From positions 1-64,000 of the forward strand of contig NZ_QUJB01000004.1 in NCBI RefSeq assembly GCF_003480435.1: a stretch of 64,000 nt of DNA, written 5' to 3'. Below are positions 41,781 through 50,633 of the stretch, one piece after another. The notes under the pieces are model-generated. The model saw only the letters and a program-made list of their open reading frames with translations, ran no database searches and had not been told where the DNA came from. This DNA is from Clostridium sp. AM30-24. Lineage in GTDB: Bacteria; Bacillota; Clostridia; Lachnospirales; Lachnospiraceae. The position numbers and the translations under genes are program-made. Each line of letters opens with the position of its first letter. Position 1 is the first letter of the stretch.

Positions 41781-41923
41781 TATTGCATTCATAAAGAATA
41801 CAAAATGGACATCACAGCATAAGCTGGAAATGCAAAGAAAAGGGAGGGAACGCAGGACATATACACAGATCAAGATAAAAGACAGTATGAGTTGAAGAGA
41901 ACAATACAAGGAGGGGATCTATA

Positions 41924-42445
41924 TTGAAACAGTTTATAAACCAGATCAATAAATGGTATGACAAATTTAACAAACTGAATGAATGGGTTATTATTTTTCT
42001 GATGTCCGCAATGTGTGTGGATCTTCTTGCACAAGTAGGAGCACGTTACCTGTTCCAGCATCCACTCACCTGGTCGGAAGAGCTGGCAAGATACATGTTT
42101 GTGTGGATTGCGCTTCTGGGCTCTGCCTGGTGCGGGCGAAGCCATATTCATGTTCGGATGACTGTGGTGACGGGAATGCTTCCTAAGTCGGTGGAACGCA
42201 TCGTGCAGATCATTGTCAGCATTACCATTGCTGCGACGTGTTTTATTCTTCTTCCAAATGCGTATAAGATCTTTTTGTCGCAGAGTAAATTAAAGGCAGT
42301 TACATTGGGTATCAGTCTTGGAATCGAGTATATTGCAGCACCGGTGGGAATCTTCATGATGGCCATTCAGTGGACTGTCGACGCCTTGTACGCAATCTTT
42401 GACTGGCCTGGATATCAGGCACGCTATGTGAAGGAGGAACAGTAG
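41924..42445 (+). CDS. dctQ: TRAP transporter small permease DctQ, copy 2
   Basis: This 173-residue paralogue of DctQ copy 1 has the same length and motif HPLTWSEELARYMFVWIALLG-type (same W-E-E-AR pattern). It is less conserved than the DctM pair, at roughly four in five residues by eye. The start is again TTG, after GGAGGGG. It ends 1 nt before dctM copy 2. No binding-protein gene precedes it. Confidence 0.94.
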   Translation: MKQFINQINKWYDKFNKLNEWVIIFLMSAMCVDLLAQVGARYLFQHPLTWSEELARYMFVWIALLGSAWCGRSHIHVRMTVVTGMLPKSVERIVQIIVSITIAATCFILLPNAYKIFLSQSKLKAVTLGISLGIEYIAAPVGIFMMAIQWTVDALYAIFDWPGYQARYVKEEQ

Positions 42446-42446
42446 T

Positions 42447-43718
42447 ATGGCAGCGTTGTTAGTAAGCTTTTTATTATTAATGATCCTTGGATGCCCGATC
42501 GCTTTCTGTCTGCTTTGCAGTGGAACGATCTACTTTATGACAAACAACATGGCGCTCATCATGGTTGTACAGAGACTGACGGAGGGCGCGAACACATTCA
42601 CACTTCTTGCGGTTCCAGGATTCATTCTTGCAGGAAACCTGATGAACAGCGGTGAAGTTACAGATCGTATCTTTGATTTCTGCGGTAAGCTGGTTGGACA
42701 TATCACCGGCGGTTTGGGACATGCAAATATTCTGGCATCTGTAGTATTCGCCGGAATGTCCGGAGCAGCGATCGCGGATGCCGGAGGACTTGGCGCTATC
42801 GAGTTAAAGGCCATGCACGACGCTGGCTACGATGATGATTTCTCTCTGGCAGTTACAGGAGCGTCCTCCCTTGTAGGACCGATCATCCCGCCGAGCGTTC
42901 CGGCAGTTGTATACGGAACAGTAGCATCTGTTTCTATTGGGCGCCTTTTTATGGCTGGAGCAGTTCCGGGAGCTATCATGGCAATTGCAATGTGTGCCAT
43001 GGTATACATCATCAGCAAAAAGCGTGGTTACCGAAAAGAAGAGTGGTGTGGGTTCAGGGCATTGTTTCATTCTTTCAGAAGAGCATTTCTTTCGCTTCTG
43101 ACTGTAGTTGTTATTCTCGGGGGAATTCTTGCCGGTATCTTCACACCGACAGAGGCAGCAATTATCGCAACATTTTACGCGATTTTTCTCGGATTCTTCT
43201 ATCGCACACTGACATTAAAAAAGCTGCTTGCAGCATTAAAGGAAGCCAGCGAGACAACGTGTACCGTTATGATGATCGTCTGTGGTGCAACAATCTTTTG
43301 CTACATCCTTTCTTTTGAGAGATTTCCGCAGATGGTTGCGAATCTCTTTCTTACCTATGTAGATAATAAATATATGGCATTGTTTGTGATCAATGTCTTC
43401 CTTGTATTTGTCGGAATGTTCATGGATTCTTCTCCATCCATTATTATCCTGACACCAGTATTCCTTCCGGTTGTAACTGCGTTTGGAGTAGATCCGGTTC
43501 ATTTTGGAATTATCATGATCTTAAATCTCATGATCGGTCTTTTAACACCGCCAGTGGGTATGGTGCTCTATGTACTGTCAAAAGTATCGAGTGTACCATT
43601 TGAGCGGATTTGTAAAGCAACGGTTCCTTACATTATTATGTTTTATATCATTTTACAGTTTATCACATATATCCCTCAGATTTGTCTGGCACTTCCGACA
43701 TGGATGTACGGGGCATAA
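42447..43718 (+). CDS. dctM: TRAP transporter large permease DctM, copy 2
   Basis: The 423-residue DctM is almost the same protein as copy 1. Differences are clustered near the N-terminus (YFMTNNMAL for YFLANDMAL) and around residues 190-200 (GYRKEEWCGFRALFHSFR). DNA differences are mostly at third codon positions, except in some identical blocks such as around 43205-43255. It lacks an adjacent DctP and may use the one encoded at 36206, or may be a spare copy. Confidence 0.95.
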   Translation: MAALLVSFLLLMILGCPIAFCLLCSGTIYFMTNNMALIMVVQRLTEGANTFTLLAVPGFILAGNLMNSGEVTDRIFDFCGKLVGHITGGLGHANILASVVFAGMSGAAIADAGGLGAIELKAMHDAGYDDDFSLAVTGASSLVGPIIPPSVPAVVYGTVASVSIGRLFMAGAVPGAIMAIAMCAMVYIISKKRGYRKEEWCGFRALFHSFRRAFLSLLTVVVILGGILAGIFTPTEAAIIATFYAIFLGFFYRTLTLKKLLAALKEASETTCTVMMIVCGATIFCYILSFERFPQMVANLFLTYVDNKYMALFVINVFLVFVGMFMDSSPSIIILTPVFLPVVTAFGVDPVHFGIIMILNLMIGLLTPPVGMVLYVLSKVSSVPFERICKATVPYIIMFYIILQFITYIPQICLALPTWMYGA

Positions 43719-43736
43719 AATATTGATTAAAGCGAT

Positions 43737-43773
43737 AGCGCCGCTTTCTGATATTGAAAACGGCGCTTTTTCT
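43737..43773 (+). terminator. Terminator of the second TRAP pair
   Basis: AGCGCCG (43737-43743) pairs with CGGCGCT (43761-43767), followed by TTTTCTG. Confidence 0.8.
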
Positions 43774-43882
43774 GTTAATATGCCATTTATTAACATATCG
43801 AACAAGTACTTATAAGTACACATGATATATATTCCGATGAGCGGAATACCTCTAAAAACTGTCGAAAAATCATAGAAAAATC

Positions 43883-43912
43883 TTGACATCTGCCCATAAA
43901 ACTCGTTATGAT
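43883..43912 (+). promoter_or_regulatory. Promoter before the M20 amidohydrolase gene
   Basis: TTGACA (43883-43888) and TATGAT (43907-43912) are 18 nt apart. Transcripts would meet the terminator-like hairpin at 43957-43986 after about 40-65 nt. Confidence 0.6.
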
Positions 43913-43956
43913 ATTTTCTGCACTATACTGACTCATTAGTTGCCTGAGTAACCCGT

Positions 43957-43986
43957 AAAAAAGTCTGCATTTGCAGACCTTTTTTG
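43957..43986 (+). terminator. Terminator-like hairpin in the amidohydrolase leader
   Basis: GTCTGCA-TT-TGCAGAC is flanked by A6 and T6, a compact intrinsic terminator. A family A repeat start (GTGTAATGGGGAATTCC, 43986-44002) begins in its T-run. The rest of the 357-nt gap before 44076 shows nothing else. Confidence 0.75.
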
Positions 43987-44075
43987 TGTAATGGGGAATT
44001 CCTTAGAATTTCAGGCGGACTGCCGTGAAGGGCTCTGCATCCGGCCCGCACAGGTATAGTGAAGGAGGAAACACC

Positions 44076-45392
44076 ATGAAATCAGTTCATGAAGCATTAG
44101 ATCAGATCCTTCCGGAGATCATCGCAATGAGCGAAGATATTTACTGTCATCCGGAGCTTGGATTTAAGGAGTTCAGAACAAGAAAAAAGGCGATCGAGGC
44201 ACTCGACAAGGCGGGGATTCCGCATGAGGATGTCGCGTACACGGGAATCCGGGCAGTCTTAGATTCCGGAAAGCCTGGACCGAATATCGGCCTGATCACG
44301 GAATTCGACGCGGTTCCGACCTTCGGACATCCGTACGCCAGTGAGGATAGCTGTGCAGCCCATACCTGCGGCCACTACGGTCAGCTGGGCGTTATGATGA
44401 GCTTATTCTTAGCAATTAAAGATTCCGGTATGTTAAAGGATCTCTGCGGAAAGGTCACACTTCTCGTGACACCGGCGGAGGAGTTCTGCGATATGGATTA
44501 CCGGAAGGGACTTATTAAGGAAGGAAAGATCTCCCACCCGTCAGGGAAACAGGAGATGATCGCAACAGGCATTTTTGATGATGTGGACATCATGTTATCC
44601 TGCCACGCTATGGGGATCGACATGACAAAGTATCATGCGGAGATTGGTTCCAGCTTAAACGGCTTTATCATGAAGCGGGCAATCTTTACAGGAAAGGCGT
44701 CCCACGCAGGAGCGAACCCGGAAGGCGGCGTAAACGCGCTCAATGCGGTAAACCTTGCCATGACGGGAATCAACTTCCTGAGAGAGACTTTCCGAGCAGA
44801 TGACGCGATCCGCGTCCATTTCTATGTGCCGGAAGGTGGCCAGTCTGTCAATACGGTTCCGGGAAGAACACAGCTTGAGATGTATGTCAGGGCGAAGACA
44901 GTTCCGGCGATCTTTGAGACAAACGCGAAAGTGACCCGCGCGATCCGCGCCGGAGCACTTGCGATCAACTGTGATCTTGAGATTCAGGATACACCGGGTT
45001 ATTTCCCACTCCATCAGGACGAGAACCTGACAGAGCTTGTGAAGAAACACATTTTAGATTATATCGACGAGAGCATGGTCGCTCAGGGAACTCACGGCTT
45101 CGCTTCCGGAGATATGGGAGATTTATCCCTCATGTGGCCGATCGTTGAGATCGGTGTTGCCGGATTTGAGGGCAGTATCCACGGAAAAGATTTTAAGACG
45201 GCGGATCCGGAGCAGGCATACTGTGTCCCAGCTCATTATTTCGCAGATACCGTGACAGATCTCTTATCCGATGGCGGTGCGTCCGCGTGGAAGATCAAAG
45301 AGGCGTTCAAGCCGGTGATGAACAAGAAAAATTATCTGGAAACTCTGGATAGTTTGAATAAATCAACTTTTTACGAAAAGGAGAACAACTAA
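44076..45392 (+). CDS. M20 family amidohydrolase
   Basis: The 438-residue metallopeptidase-like protein has M20 signatures: CHPELGFKEFRTRK near residue 24, AAHTCGHYGQLGVM (His near 94), TPAEEFCDMDY (Glu-Glu near 132), and the dimerisation domain KASHAGANPEGGVNALNAV near 210. It resembles aminobenzoyl-glutamate/indole-acetyl amide hydrolases (AbgB-like). ATG 44076 follows GAAGGAGG. The BMP lipoprotein gene starts 2 nt after its stop, so its substrate may be related to what that transporter imports. The actual substrate is unknown. Confidence 0.9.
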   Translation: MKSVHEALDQILPEIIAMSEDIYCHPELGFKEFRTRKKAIEALDKAGIPHEDVAYTGIRAVLDSGKPGPNIGLITEFDAVPTFGHPYASEDSCAAHTCGHYGQLGVMMSLFLAIKDSGMLKDLCGKVTLLVTPAEEFCDMDYRKGLIKEGKISHPSGKQEMIATGIFDDVDIMLSCHAMGIDMTKYHAEIGSSLNGFIMKRAIFTGKASHAGANPEGGVNALNAVNLAMTGINFLRETFRADDAIRVHFYVPEGGQSVNTVPGRTQLEMYVRAKTVPAIFETNAKVTRAIRAGALAINCDLEIQDTPGYFPLHQDENLTELVKKHILDYIDESMVAQGTHGFASGDMGDLSLMWPIVEIGVAGFEGSIHGKDFKTADPEQAYCVPAHYFADTVTDLLSDGGASAWKIKEAFKPVMNKKNYLETLDSLNKSTFYEKENN

Positions 45393-45394
45393 TT

Positions 45395-46570
45395 ATGAAA
45401 AAGAAATTCTTATGCAGCACACTTGCAATGGCGATGGCAGCTTCCATGCTGTTCGGATGCGCAAGCGAAAGCAAGACCGAGACAACTGCAGCAGCAGGCG
45501 AGACAACCGCAGCAGCTGCTGAGACAACTGCAGAGGCAGCAAAGGCTGAGACAAACGGCGAGAAGTTAAAAGTAACACTTCTTGTTACCGGCTCCTTCGG
45601 TGATAAGGCATTCAACGACTCCGCACAGGCTGGTATGGAAAAGCTTGAGGCTGAGCTTGGCGATAAGGTTGAAGTAAACATGGTCGAGATGGGCAGCGAC
45701 AAGACAAAGTTTGAAGGTTCCATGTTAGACGCTTGTGAGTCCGATGCAGACCTTATCATCACAGGTCTCTGGGATATGAAGGAGATCACAGAGAAGGTTG
45801 CTCAGGAGTTCCCGGAGAAGAAGTTCATCATCTTCGATACAGATGTTGACTACACACTTGGTGATTTAAGCAACGTATACTCCATGAGCTACAAGCAGAA
45901 CGAGGGCGCATTCCTTGCAGGCGTTCTTGCAGCAAGTGCGACAAAGTCTGATATGGAATACGCAAACGAGGACAACGTGATCGGTTTTGTAGGCGCAAAG
46001 GATACAGCAGCCGTTATCAACGACTCTGCAGTAGGCTTCATTGAGGGTGCTCAGTTCGTAGATCCGGATGTGAAGGTACTTGTTTCCTACGTTGGTTCCT
46101 ATGTTGACTCCGCAACAGCAAAAGAGCTTGCGATCACTCAGTACTCCAACGGCGCTGATGTTGTATTCGTAGCAGCAGGTCCGGCATCCGTAGGTGTTAT
46201 CGAGGCAGCAGCAGAAAGCAAGAAGTACTGCATCGGCGTTGACTCCGACCAGGCACTTGCTTACGAGGGCAAGGACGAGGCAAACTTCATCATCTCTTCC
46301 GCGATCAAGGGCGTTGGCGACAGCATCTACAATGCAGTTGAGAAAGCAGTTGATGGAACACTTCCGTATGGTGAGTACCAGATCCTCGGTATCGAGGACG
46401 GCGTTGTAGGCCTTGCTGACAACGATATTTATCAGTCTGCAGTATCTGAGGATGCAAAGAAAGCCGTTGAGGATGCAAAAGAGAAGCTGCTCGCAGGCGA
46501 GGTTACCGTTGATTCCGCTTATGGTATGGATGAGGCAACTCTGAAGGGAATCATCAACGGAGCTCAGTAA
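45395..46570 (+). CDS. BMP/PnrA-family nucleoside-binding lipoprotein
   Basis: This 391-residue lipoprotein has the lipobox MLFGC (Cys about 22), a Glu/Thr/Ala-rich linker (about 25-50), and a basic membrane protein (Med/PnrA) domain starting KVTLLVTGSFGDKAFNDSAQ (first 19 residues shown). PnrA-type proteins bind purine nucleosides for ABC import. The segments FDTDVDY, GFVGAKDTAAV and GVDSDQAL are family-like. It precedes the matching ATPase and two permeases, separated by a hairpin. Confidence 0.93.
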   Translation: MKKKFLCSTLAMAMAASMLFGCASESKTETTAAAGETTAAAAETTAEAAKAETNGEKLKVTLLVTGSFGDKAFNDSAQAGMEKLEAELGDKVEVNMVEMGSDKTKFEGSMLDACESDADLIITGLWDMKEITEKVAQEFPEKKFIIFDTDVDYTLGDLSNVYSMSYKQNEGAFLAGVLAASATKSDMEYANEDNVIGFVGAKDTAAVINDSAVGFIEGAQFVDPDVKVLVSYVGSYVDSATAKELAITQYSNGADVVFVAAGPASVGVIEAAAESKKYCIGVDSDQALAYEGKDEANFIISSAIKGVGDSIYNAVEKAVDGTLPYGEYQILGIEDGVVGLADNDIYQSAVSEDAKKAVEDAKEKLLAGEVTVDSAYGMDEATLKGIINGAQ

Positions 46571-46580
46571 ACGCCCATAG

Positions 46581-46612
46581 CTTCTTGTTTTCATGTCAAT
46601 GAAAACAAGAAG
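46581..46612 (+). terminator. Perfect 14-bp hairpin after the BMP gene
   Basis: CTTCTTGTTTTCAT and ATGAAAACAAGAAG flank the 4-nt loop GTCA. No T-run follows, so it is more likely an mRNA-stabilising or partial-termination stem that raises binding-protein level over the ATPase. The following 257 nt to the ATPase gene hold no recognised feature. Confidence 0.6.
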
Positions 46613-46869
46613 AGGCATGTCGGGGCAGCGAGTATTTATCTCCTGTATTCATGCGGAGAGATATAGGAGACGTTGGAATCGTCTGATCCTCCGGAAACTC
46701 TGGGGAACGGGCCGTCCATCGCCCCATATCTACCCGCGAATCGCAGGAGATTTTTACATTTACGCGGGCGCAGTCCAATGTCCGCATTTGCAATATATTT
46801 GCGATTCAGGCAGTTACGAACAGGAACCACTTTCACAGGCAGACAAAGATGCCTTACTTGGAGGAAACA

Positions 46870-48426
46870 ATGGAGCAGGAGATCATTTTAGAGGCCCGGA
46901 ACATCACAAAAGTCTATCCGGGCGGCGTTGTGGCAAACCATAATGTCAATCTGCAGATCAAAAAGGGTGAGATCCATGCCCTCGTCGGTGAAAACGGCGC
47001 GGGAAAATCCACCTTAATGAAGATGCTGTTTGGCATGCTGGCACCGACAGAAGGCCAGATCTTCGTGGATGGAAAAGAGGTACACTTCTCATCATCCAGC
47101 GATGCGATCGCGGCCGGACTCGGCATGGTACACCAGCATTTCATGCAGGTTCCGTCCATGACCGTTGCGGAGAACCTGATTCTCGGCGCGGAGACAGGAA
47201 CTGCATTTAAAGTAGACCGGAAAGAGGCGGTGCGAATCACCGCGGAGCTTTCCGACAAATATAATCTGAAGGTAGAGGCAAAGGAAAAGGTCGAGGACAT
47301 TTCTCTTGCCATGCGTCAGAAGCTTGAGATCTTAAAGGCACTCTACCGGGGTGCCCATATTCTGATCCTGGACGAGCCGACAGCCGTGCTGACACCACAG
47401 GAAACAGAAGAATTATTTGAACAGTTAAAACTTTTAAGAGAAAACGGCCACACGATCATCTTTATCTCCCACAAATTAAACGAAGTCAAGGCACTCTGCA
47501 ACCGTATGACGATCCTCCGGGACGGAAAGACCATGGGAACATACGAGATCTCCGATCTTGATGAGCAGGAGATCTCCCGCCTGATGGTCGGCCGCGATGT
47601 CAGCCTGAATATTGAGAAAGAGGAGATGGAGTTCGGAAAGAACGTATTCTCCGTCAAAGACCTTGTCTACGCAGACCAGTTTGGAAAGACGAGACTGGAC
47701 CATGTTTCCTTCACAATCAAAGAGGGTCAGATCTTAGGTATCGCCGGAATCGACGGAAACGGTCAGTCAGAGCTTGTCGAGGCCATCGTCGGGACCTTAA
47801 AACAGCAGCAGGGAACCATCACAATGAACGGAAAGGACATCTCCAATGCCCCGGTGCTTGCGCGTCAGGAGGCAGGAATCTCCCACGTTTCCGAGGACCG
47901 TATGAAATTCGGCACGGCTCCGAAGCTTTCCCTGGAGGACAATGCGATCTCCAAGGTCTACTATACCGATAAATTAAAGACCCACGGGCTCTTAGACAGC
48001 AAAAAGATCAGTGAGTTCACGAACCGGATCTTAAAAGAGTTCCTTGTAAAATATGATAACTCCAAGCAGTCTATCGCGGAGCTTTCCGGCGGTAACGTCC
48101 AGAAGGTCGTTGTCGGTCGTGAATTTGACTATGAGCCGGATCTTCTGATTATGAACCAGCCGACCAGGGGTATCGACGTCGGAGCCATCGAGTTTATCCG
48201 TAAGAAGATTGTGGACATGAGAAGCAGAAAGAAAGCGATCCTGCTTGTATCCGCGGACTTAAGCGAGATTCTTTCCTTAAGTGATACGATCCTTGTCATG
48301 CATGAGGGCCGCATCGTCGGACATATCTCCGATGTGAAGAATACGTCAGAGAACGAGCTCGGTCTTTATATGCTGGGTGTAAAAGAAGATTCCAAGGAGC
48401 AGATCGGAGGTGCTTACTGTGAATAA
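46870..48426 (+). CDS. Nucleoside-type ABC importer ATPase, duplicated domains
   Basis: The 518-residue protein has two fused ABC domains, like NupA/YufO and sugar ATPases. Domain 1 has Walker A GENGAGKST (about 40-48) and LILDEPTAVLTPQE. Domain 2 has the relaxed P-loop GIDGNGQSE, signature ELSGGNVQKVVVGRE and LLIMNQPTRGID, in which Asn-Gln replaces Asp-Glu, as is common in the second domain of this class. ATG 46870 follows TTGGAGG. Its stop overlaps the next start by 8 nt. Confidence 0.94.
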   Translation: MEQEIILEARNITKVYPGGVVANHNVNLQIKKGEIHALVGENGAGKSTLMKMLFGMLAPTEGQIFVDGKEVHFSSSSDAIAAGLGMVHQHFMQVPSMTVAENLILGAETGTAFKVDRKEAVRITAELSDKYNLKVEAKEKVEDISLAMRQKLEILKALYRGAHILILDEPTAVLTPQETEELFEQLKLLRENGHTIIFISHKLNEVKALCNRMTILRDGKTMGTYEISDLDEQEISRLMVGRDVSLNIEKEEMEFGKNVFSVKDLVYADQFGKTRLDHVSFTIKEGQILGIAGIDGNGQSELVEAIVGTLKQQQGTITMNGKDISNAPVLARQEAGISHVSEDRMKFGTAPKLSLEDNAISKVYYTDKLKTHGLLDSKKISEFTNRILKEFLVKYDNSKQSIAELSGGNVQKVVVGREFDYEPDLLIMNQPTRGIDVGAIEFIRKKIVDMRSRKKAILLVSADLSEILSLSDTILVMHEGRIVGHISDVKNTSENELGLYMLGVKEDSKEQIGGAYCE

Positions 48427-49465
48427 AAAATTTACGATCGTAAGACTTCTCTGCGCGTTTGCCATTGCCATCGCCTTGTCGGTAGCGGTGATCTTCGCAG
48501 TCAGTGAGGAGCCGGTGATCGCGATCTATAACCTATTTTTAGGACCGCTGCAGTCCAAACGTCACTTTTTTGAAGTGTTTGCCAGCAGTGTACCGTTGAT
48601 CTTTACGGGACTTGCCCTGGGACTTGTATTCAAGTCCGGCAACTTCTCCATGATCGCGGACGCATGTCTCTATACGGGCGCTGTTGTGACAGCGGCTCTC
48701 GCCATCAAGACATCCCTGCCGTTCGCAGTACACCCGATCGTGATCATGATCGCGGCTGCGGCTGTGGGTGGGCTGATCGGAAGTATCCCGGCGCTCTTAA
48801 AGGTGTATTTCCACACGAATGAGCTGGTAACTTCCTTAATGTTCAACTATGTGTTCTTTTACCTTGGGATCTACAACGTGACAAAGTTCCTTGCTGACCG
48901 TGAGGCGGGAACCTTTGCATCGAAGAAATATCAGGCAACAGCATCTCTCGGAAAGCTGATCTCCGGAACGAACTTCCATGTGGGATATCTCATCGCCATT
49001 GCAGCGGTGATCCTGTTATATATTCTTGTATACAAGACGAAGTTTGGTTATGAGGTGCGCATCTCAGGAAGCAACCCGGAGTTCGCGAAGTATTCCGGAA
49101 TCCGTACCAGCCGCGTCATCATCATGACCCAGGTCATTGCGGGTGCCGTTGCGGGTCTTGGCGGCGCAGTCGAGCAGATGGGAATGTACCAGCGTTTCAA
49201 CTGGCAGGATTCCCCGTCCTATGCGTGGGACGGTGTTATCATTGCGATCCTGTCCGGCAATAATCCGAAGATGGTGCCGTTCGCGGCATTTTTCCTCGCA
49301 TATATCCGCGTCGGTGCCGACTTAATGTCGAGACGTTCTGACGTCCAGAACGAGCTGGTTTCCATTATCCAGGCAGTTCTGATCCTGTTTGTGACGGCTG
49401 AGCGGTTCATGGCAGGCTGGAAACAGCGCGAGGAAGCGAAAAAAGCACTGAAAGGGGAGGCGTAA
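48419..49465 (+). CDS. Nucleoside-type ABC importer permease 1
   Basis: This 348-residue membrane protein of the BPD_transp_2 family (YufP/NupB-like) has about 9-10 helices. GTG 48419 lies 8 nt after GGAGG and overlaps the ATPase stop, indicating translational coupling. Family-like segments are LGLVFKSGNFSMIADAC and KTKFGYEVRISGSNPEFAKYS (19 or fewer residues quoted in each part). It forms a heterodimer with the next gene product. Confidence 0.92.
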   Translation: MNKKFTIVRLLCAFAIAIALSVAVIFAVSEEPVIAIYNLFLGPLQSKRHFFEVFASSVPLIFTGLALGLVFKSGNFSMIADACLYTGAVVTAALAIKTSLPFAVHPIVIMIAAAAVGGLIGSIPALLKVYFHTNELVTSLMFNYVFFYLGIYNVTKFLADREAGTFASKKYQATASLGKLISGTNFHVGYLIAIAAVILLYILVYKTKFGYEVRISGSNPEFAKYSGIRTSRVIIMTQVIAGAVAGLGGAVEQMGMYQRFNWQDSPSYAWDGVIIAILSGNNPKMVPFAAFFLAYIRVGADLMSRRSDVQNELVSIIQAVLILFVTAERFMAGWKQREEAKKALKGEA

Positions 49466-49468
49466 CAG

Positions 49469-50419
49469 ATGGGAATCTTACAGGAAATTTTAAAAACATT
49501 GAGTCTCCCGGAGTTCTATTTCGCAATGTTTCGAAGCGCGACACCGGTGCTTTTAACGACACTGGGGGCTATGATCTCCTCGAGATCCGGAACCAGCAAC
49601 ATCGCCCTTGAGGGAACGATGCTGATCTCCGCCTTTGTGGGCGTTGTCGTCAGTGCATTCTCCCAGAGCGCATGGATCGGATTTTTGGGCGCGGTGCTTG
49701 CAGGCTTTATCGTCAGCAACATCCTCGCCTACTTTATCCTGAAACTAAATTCCAACGCGGTCATCTCCGGTATCGCGTTAAACACCTTCGCCTCCGGCGG
49801 AACGATCTTTGTCCTGTACCTGATCACAGGCGAAAAGGGTGCATCCACATCCCTGCCGTCCTTAAAGCTCCCGAGTGTGACGATCCCGGTCGTCAAGGAT
49901 ATCCCGGTGATCGGCGCGGTGCTTTCCGGCCATCATGTGCTGACCTATGCGGCGCTGATCCTGGTGGTAGTTGTGTGGTACATGTTTAAGTATACAAGAC
50001 TCGGCATGCATATCCGTGCCGTCGGCGAGTCCCCGGATGCGGCGGAATCCGTCGGAATTCCGGTAAAAAGGATCAAGTACATCGCCCTCTGCTTAAGCGG
50101 AATGATGACAGGCATGGCAGGCGCGTTCCTGTCTATGGGATATGTGGGACTCTTCTCCTCCGGTATGACAGCGGGGCGTGGTTACATCGCTCTGGCAACC
50201 CAGGCCATCGCGGCGGGAAATGCCGTGATCGGCATGCTGGCATCTCTGTTATTCGGATTCTGCCAGAGTCTTGCGAACTATCTCCAGAACTCTTCGATCC
50301 CGCTGCAGTTTATCCAGATGATGCCGTATCTGATCATTATTATTGCGTATACGGTTTACTGCGCGATGGTGGAGCACAATAAGAAGAAAAAACAGATGAA
50401 GGCGGCGGCCGGGAAATAA
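49469..50419 (+). CDS. Nucleoside-type ABC importer permease 2
   Basis: The 316-residue BPD_transp_2 permease (YufQ/NupC-like) shows SGTSNIALEGTMLISAFVG near 35, typical of the partner subunit, and TRLGMHIRAVGESPDAAES near 175. ATG 49469 follows GGGGAGG, 3 nt after the previous stop. It completes the BMP-ATPase-permease-permease importer. Confidence 0.93.
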   Translation: MGILQEILKTLSLPEFYFAMFRSATPVLLTTLGAMISSRSGTSNIALEGTMLISAFVGVVVSAFSQSAWIGFLGAVLAGFIVSNILAYFILKLNSNAVISGIALNTFASGGTIFVLYLITGEKGASTSLPSLKLPSVTIPVVKDIPVIGAVLSGHHVLTYAALILVVVVWYMFKYTRLGMHIRAVGESPDAAESVGIPVKRIKYIALCLSGMMTGMAGAFLSMGYVGLFSSGMTAGRGYIALATQAIAAGNAVIGMLASLLFGFCQSLANYLQNSSIPLQFIQMMPYLIIIIAYTVYCAMVEHNKKKKQMKAAAGK

Positions 50420-50430
50420 ATTTGCTATTA

Positions 50431-50477
50431 CTCACCACCTAAAGAGGTGGGAGTCTTCTCGACTGAGATAAAAAACG
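50431..50477 (+). repeat. Possible IS200/IS605-type right-end relic
   Basis: CTCACCACCT-AAAG-AGGTGGGAG is a short perfect hairpin followed by TCTTCTCGACTGAGATAAAA. From memory this resembles the hairpin end of IS200/IS605 elements in Clostridia. No transposase or TnpB remains. It could equally be the terminator region of the permease operon. Confidence 0.3.
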
Positions 50478-50508
50478 GCAGCAGAGTGTGGTCGGAAAGA
50501 ATTGATGC

Positions 50509-50537
50509 AAGCAGCTCCTGACATAGGGGCTGCTTTG
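50509..50537 (+). terminator. Terminator after the nucleoside importer operon
   Basis: AAGCAGCTCCT (50509-50519) pairs with AGGGGCTGCTT (50525-50535), followed by TGTAG. The T-run is weak. Confidence 0.55.
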
Positions 50538-50539
50538 TA

Positions 50540-50612
50540 GTAAATTAGAAGATCTGTGCAGCGATTGTGCTGACTGTACGAAAACACAACATAGAAGACA
50601 CTGAATAGTTTA
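50540..50612 (+). mobile_element. Short, decayed MITE relic
   Basis: The ends GTAAATTAG and ACTGAATAGTTT and the interior TCTGTGC...TGCTGACTGTACGAAAACA resemble the intact element at 62395-62527 with its middle lost. It overlaps the upstream region of the adenosine deaminase gene. Confidence 0.45.
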
Positions 50613-50633
50613 GAAGGGAGAATATTGTCAGAT

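Noticed and set aside
41541..41923. A hidden or broken dctP in front of the second DctQM pair
   Set aside because: No frame in this 383-nt gap resembles a signal peptide or DctP domain; only the terminator, promoter and operator were found.
46613..46869. Purine riboswitch before the nucleoside ABC ATPase
   Set aside because: The conserved loop pairs and three-way junction of purine aptamers were not found in this gap or before adenosine deaminase.
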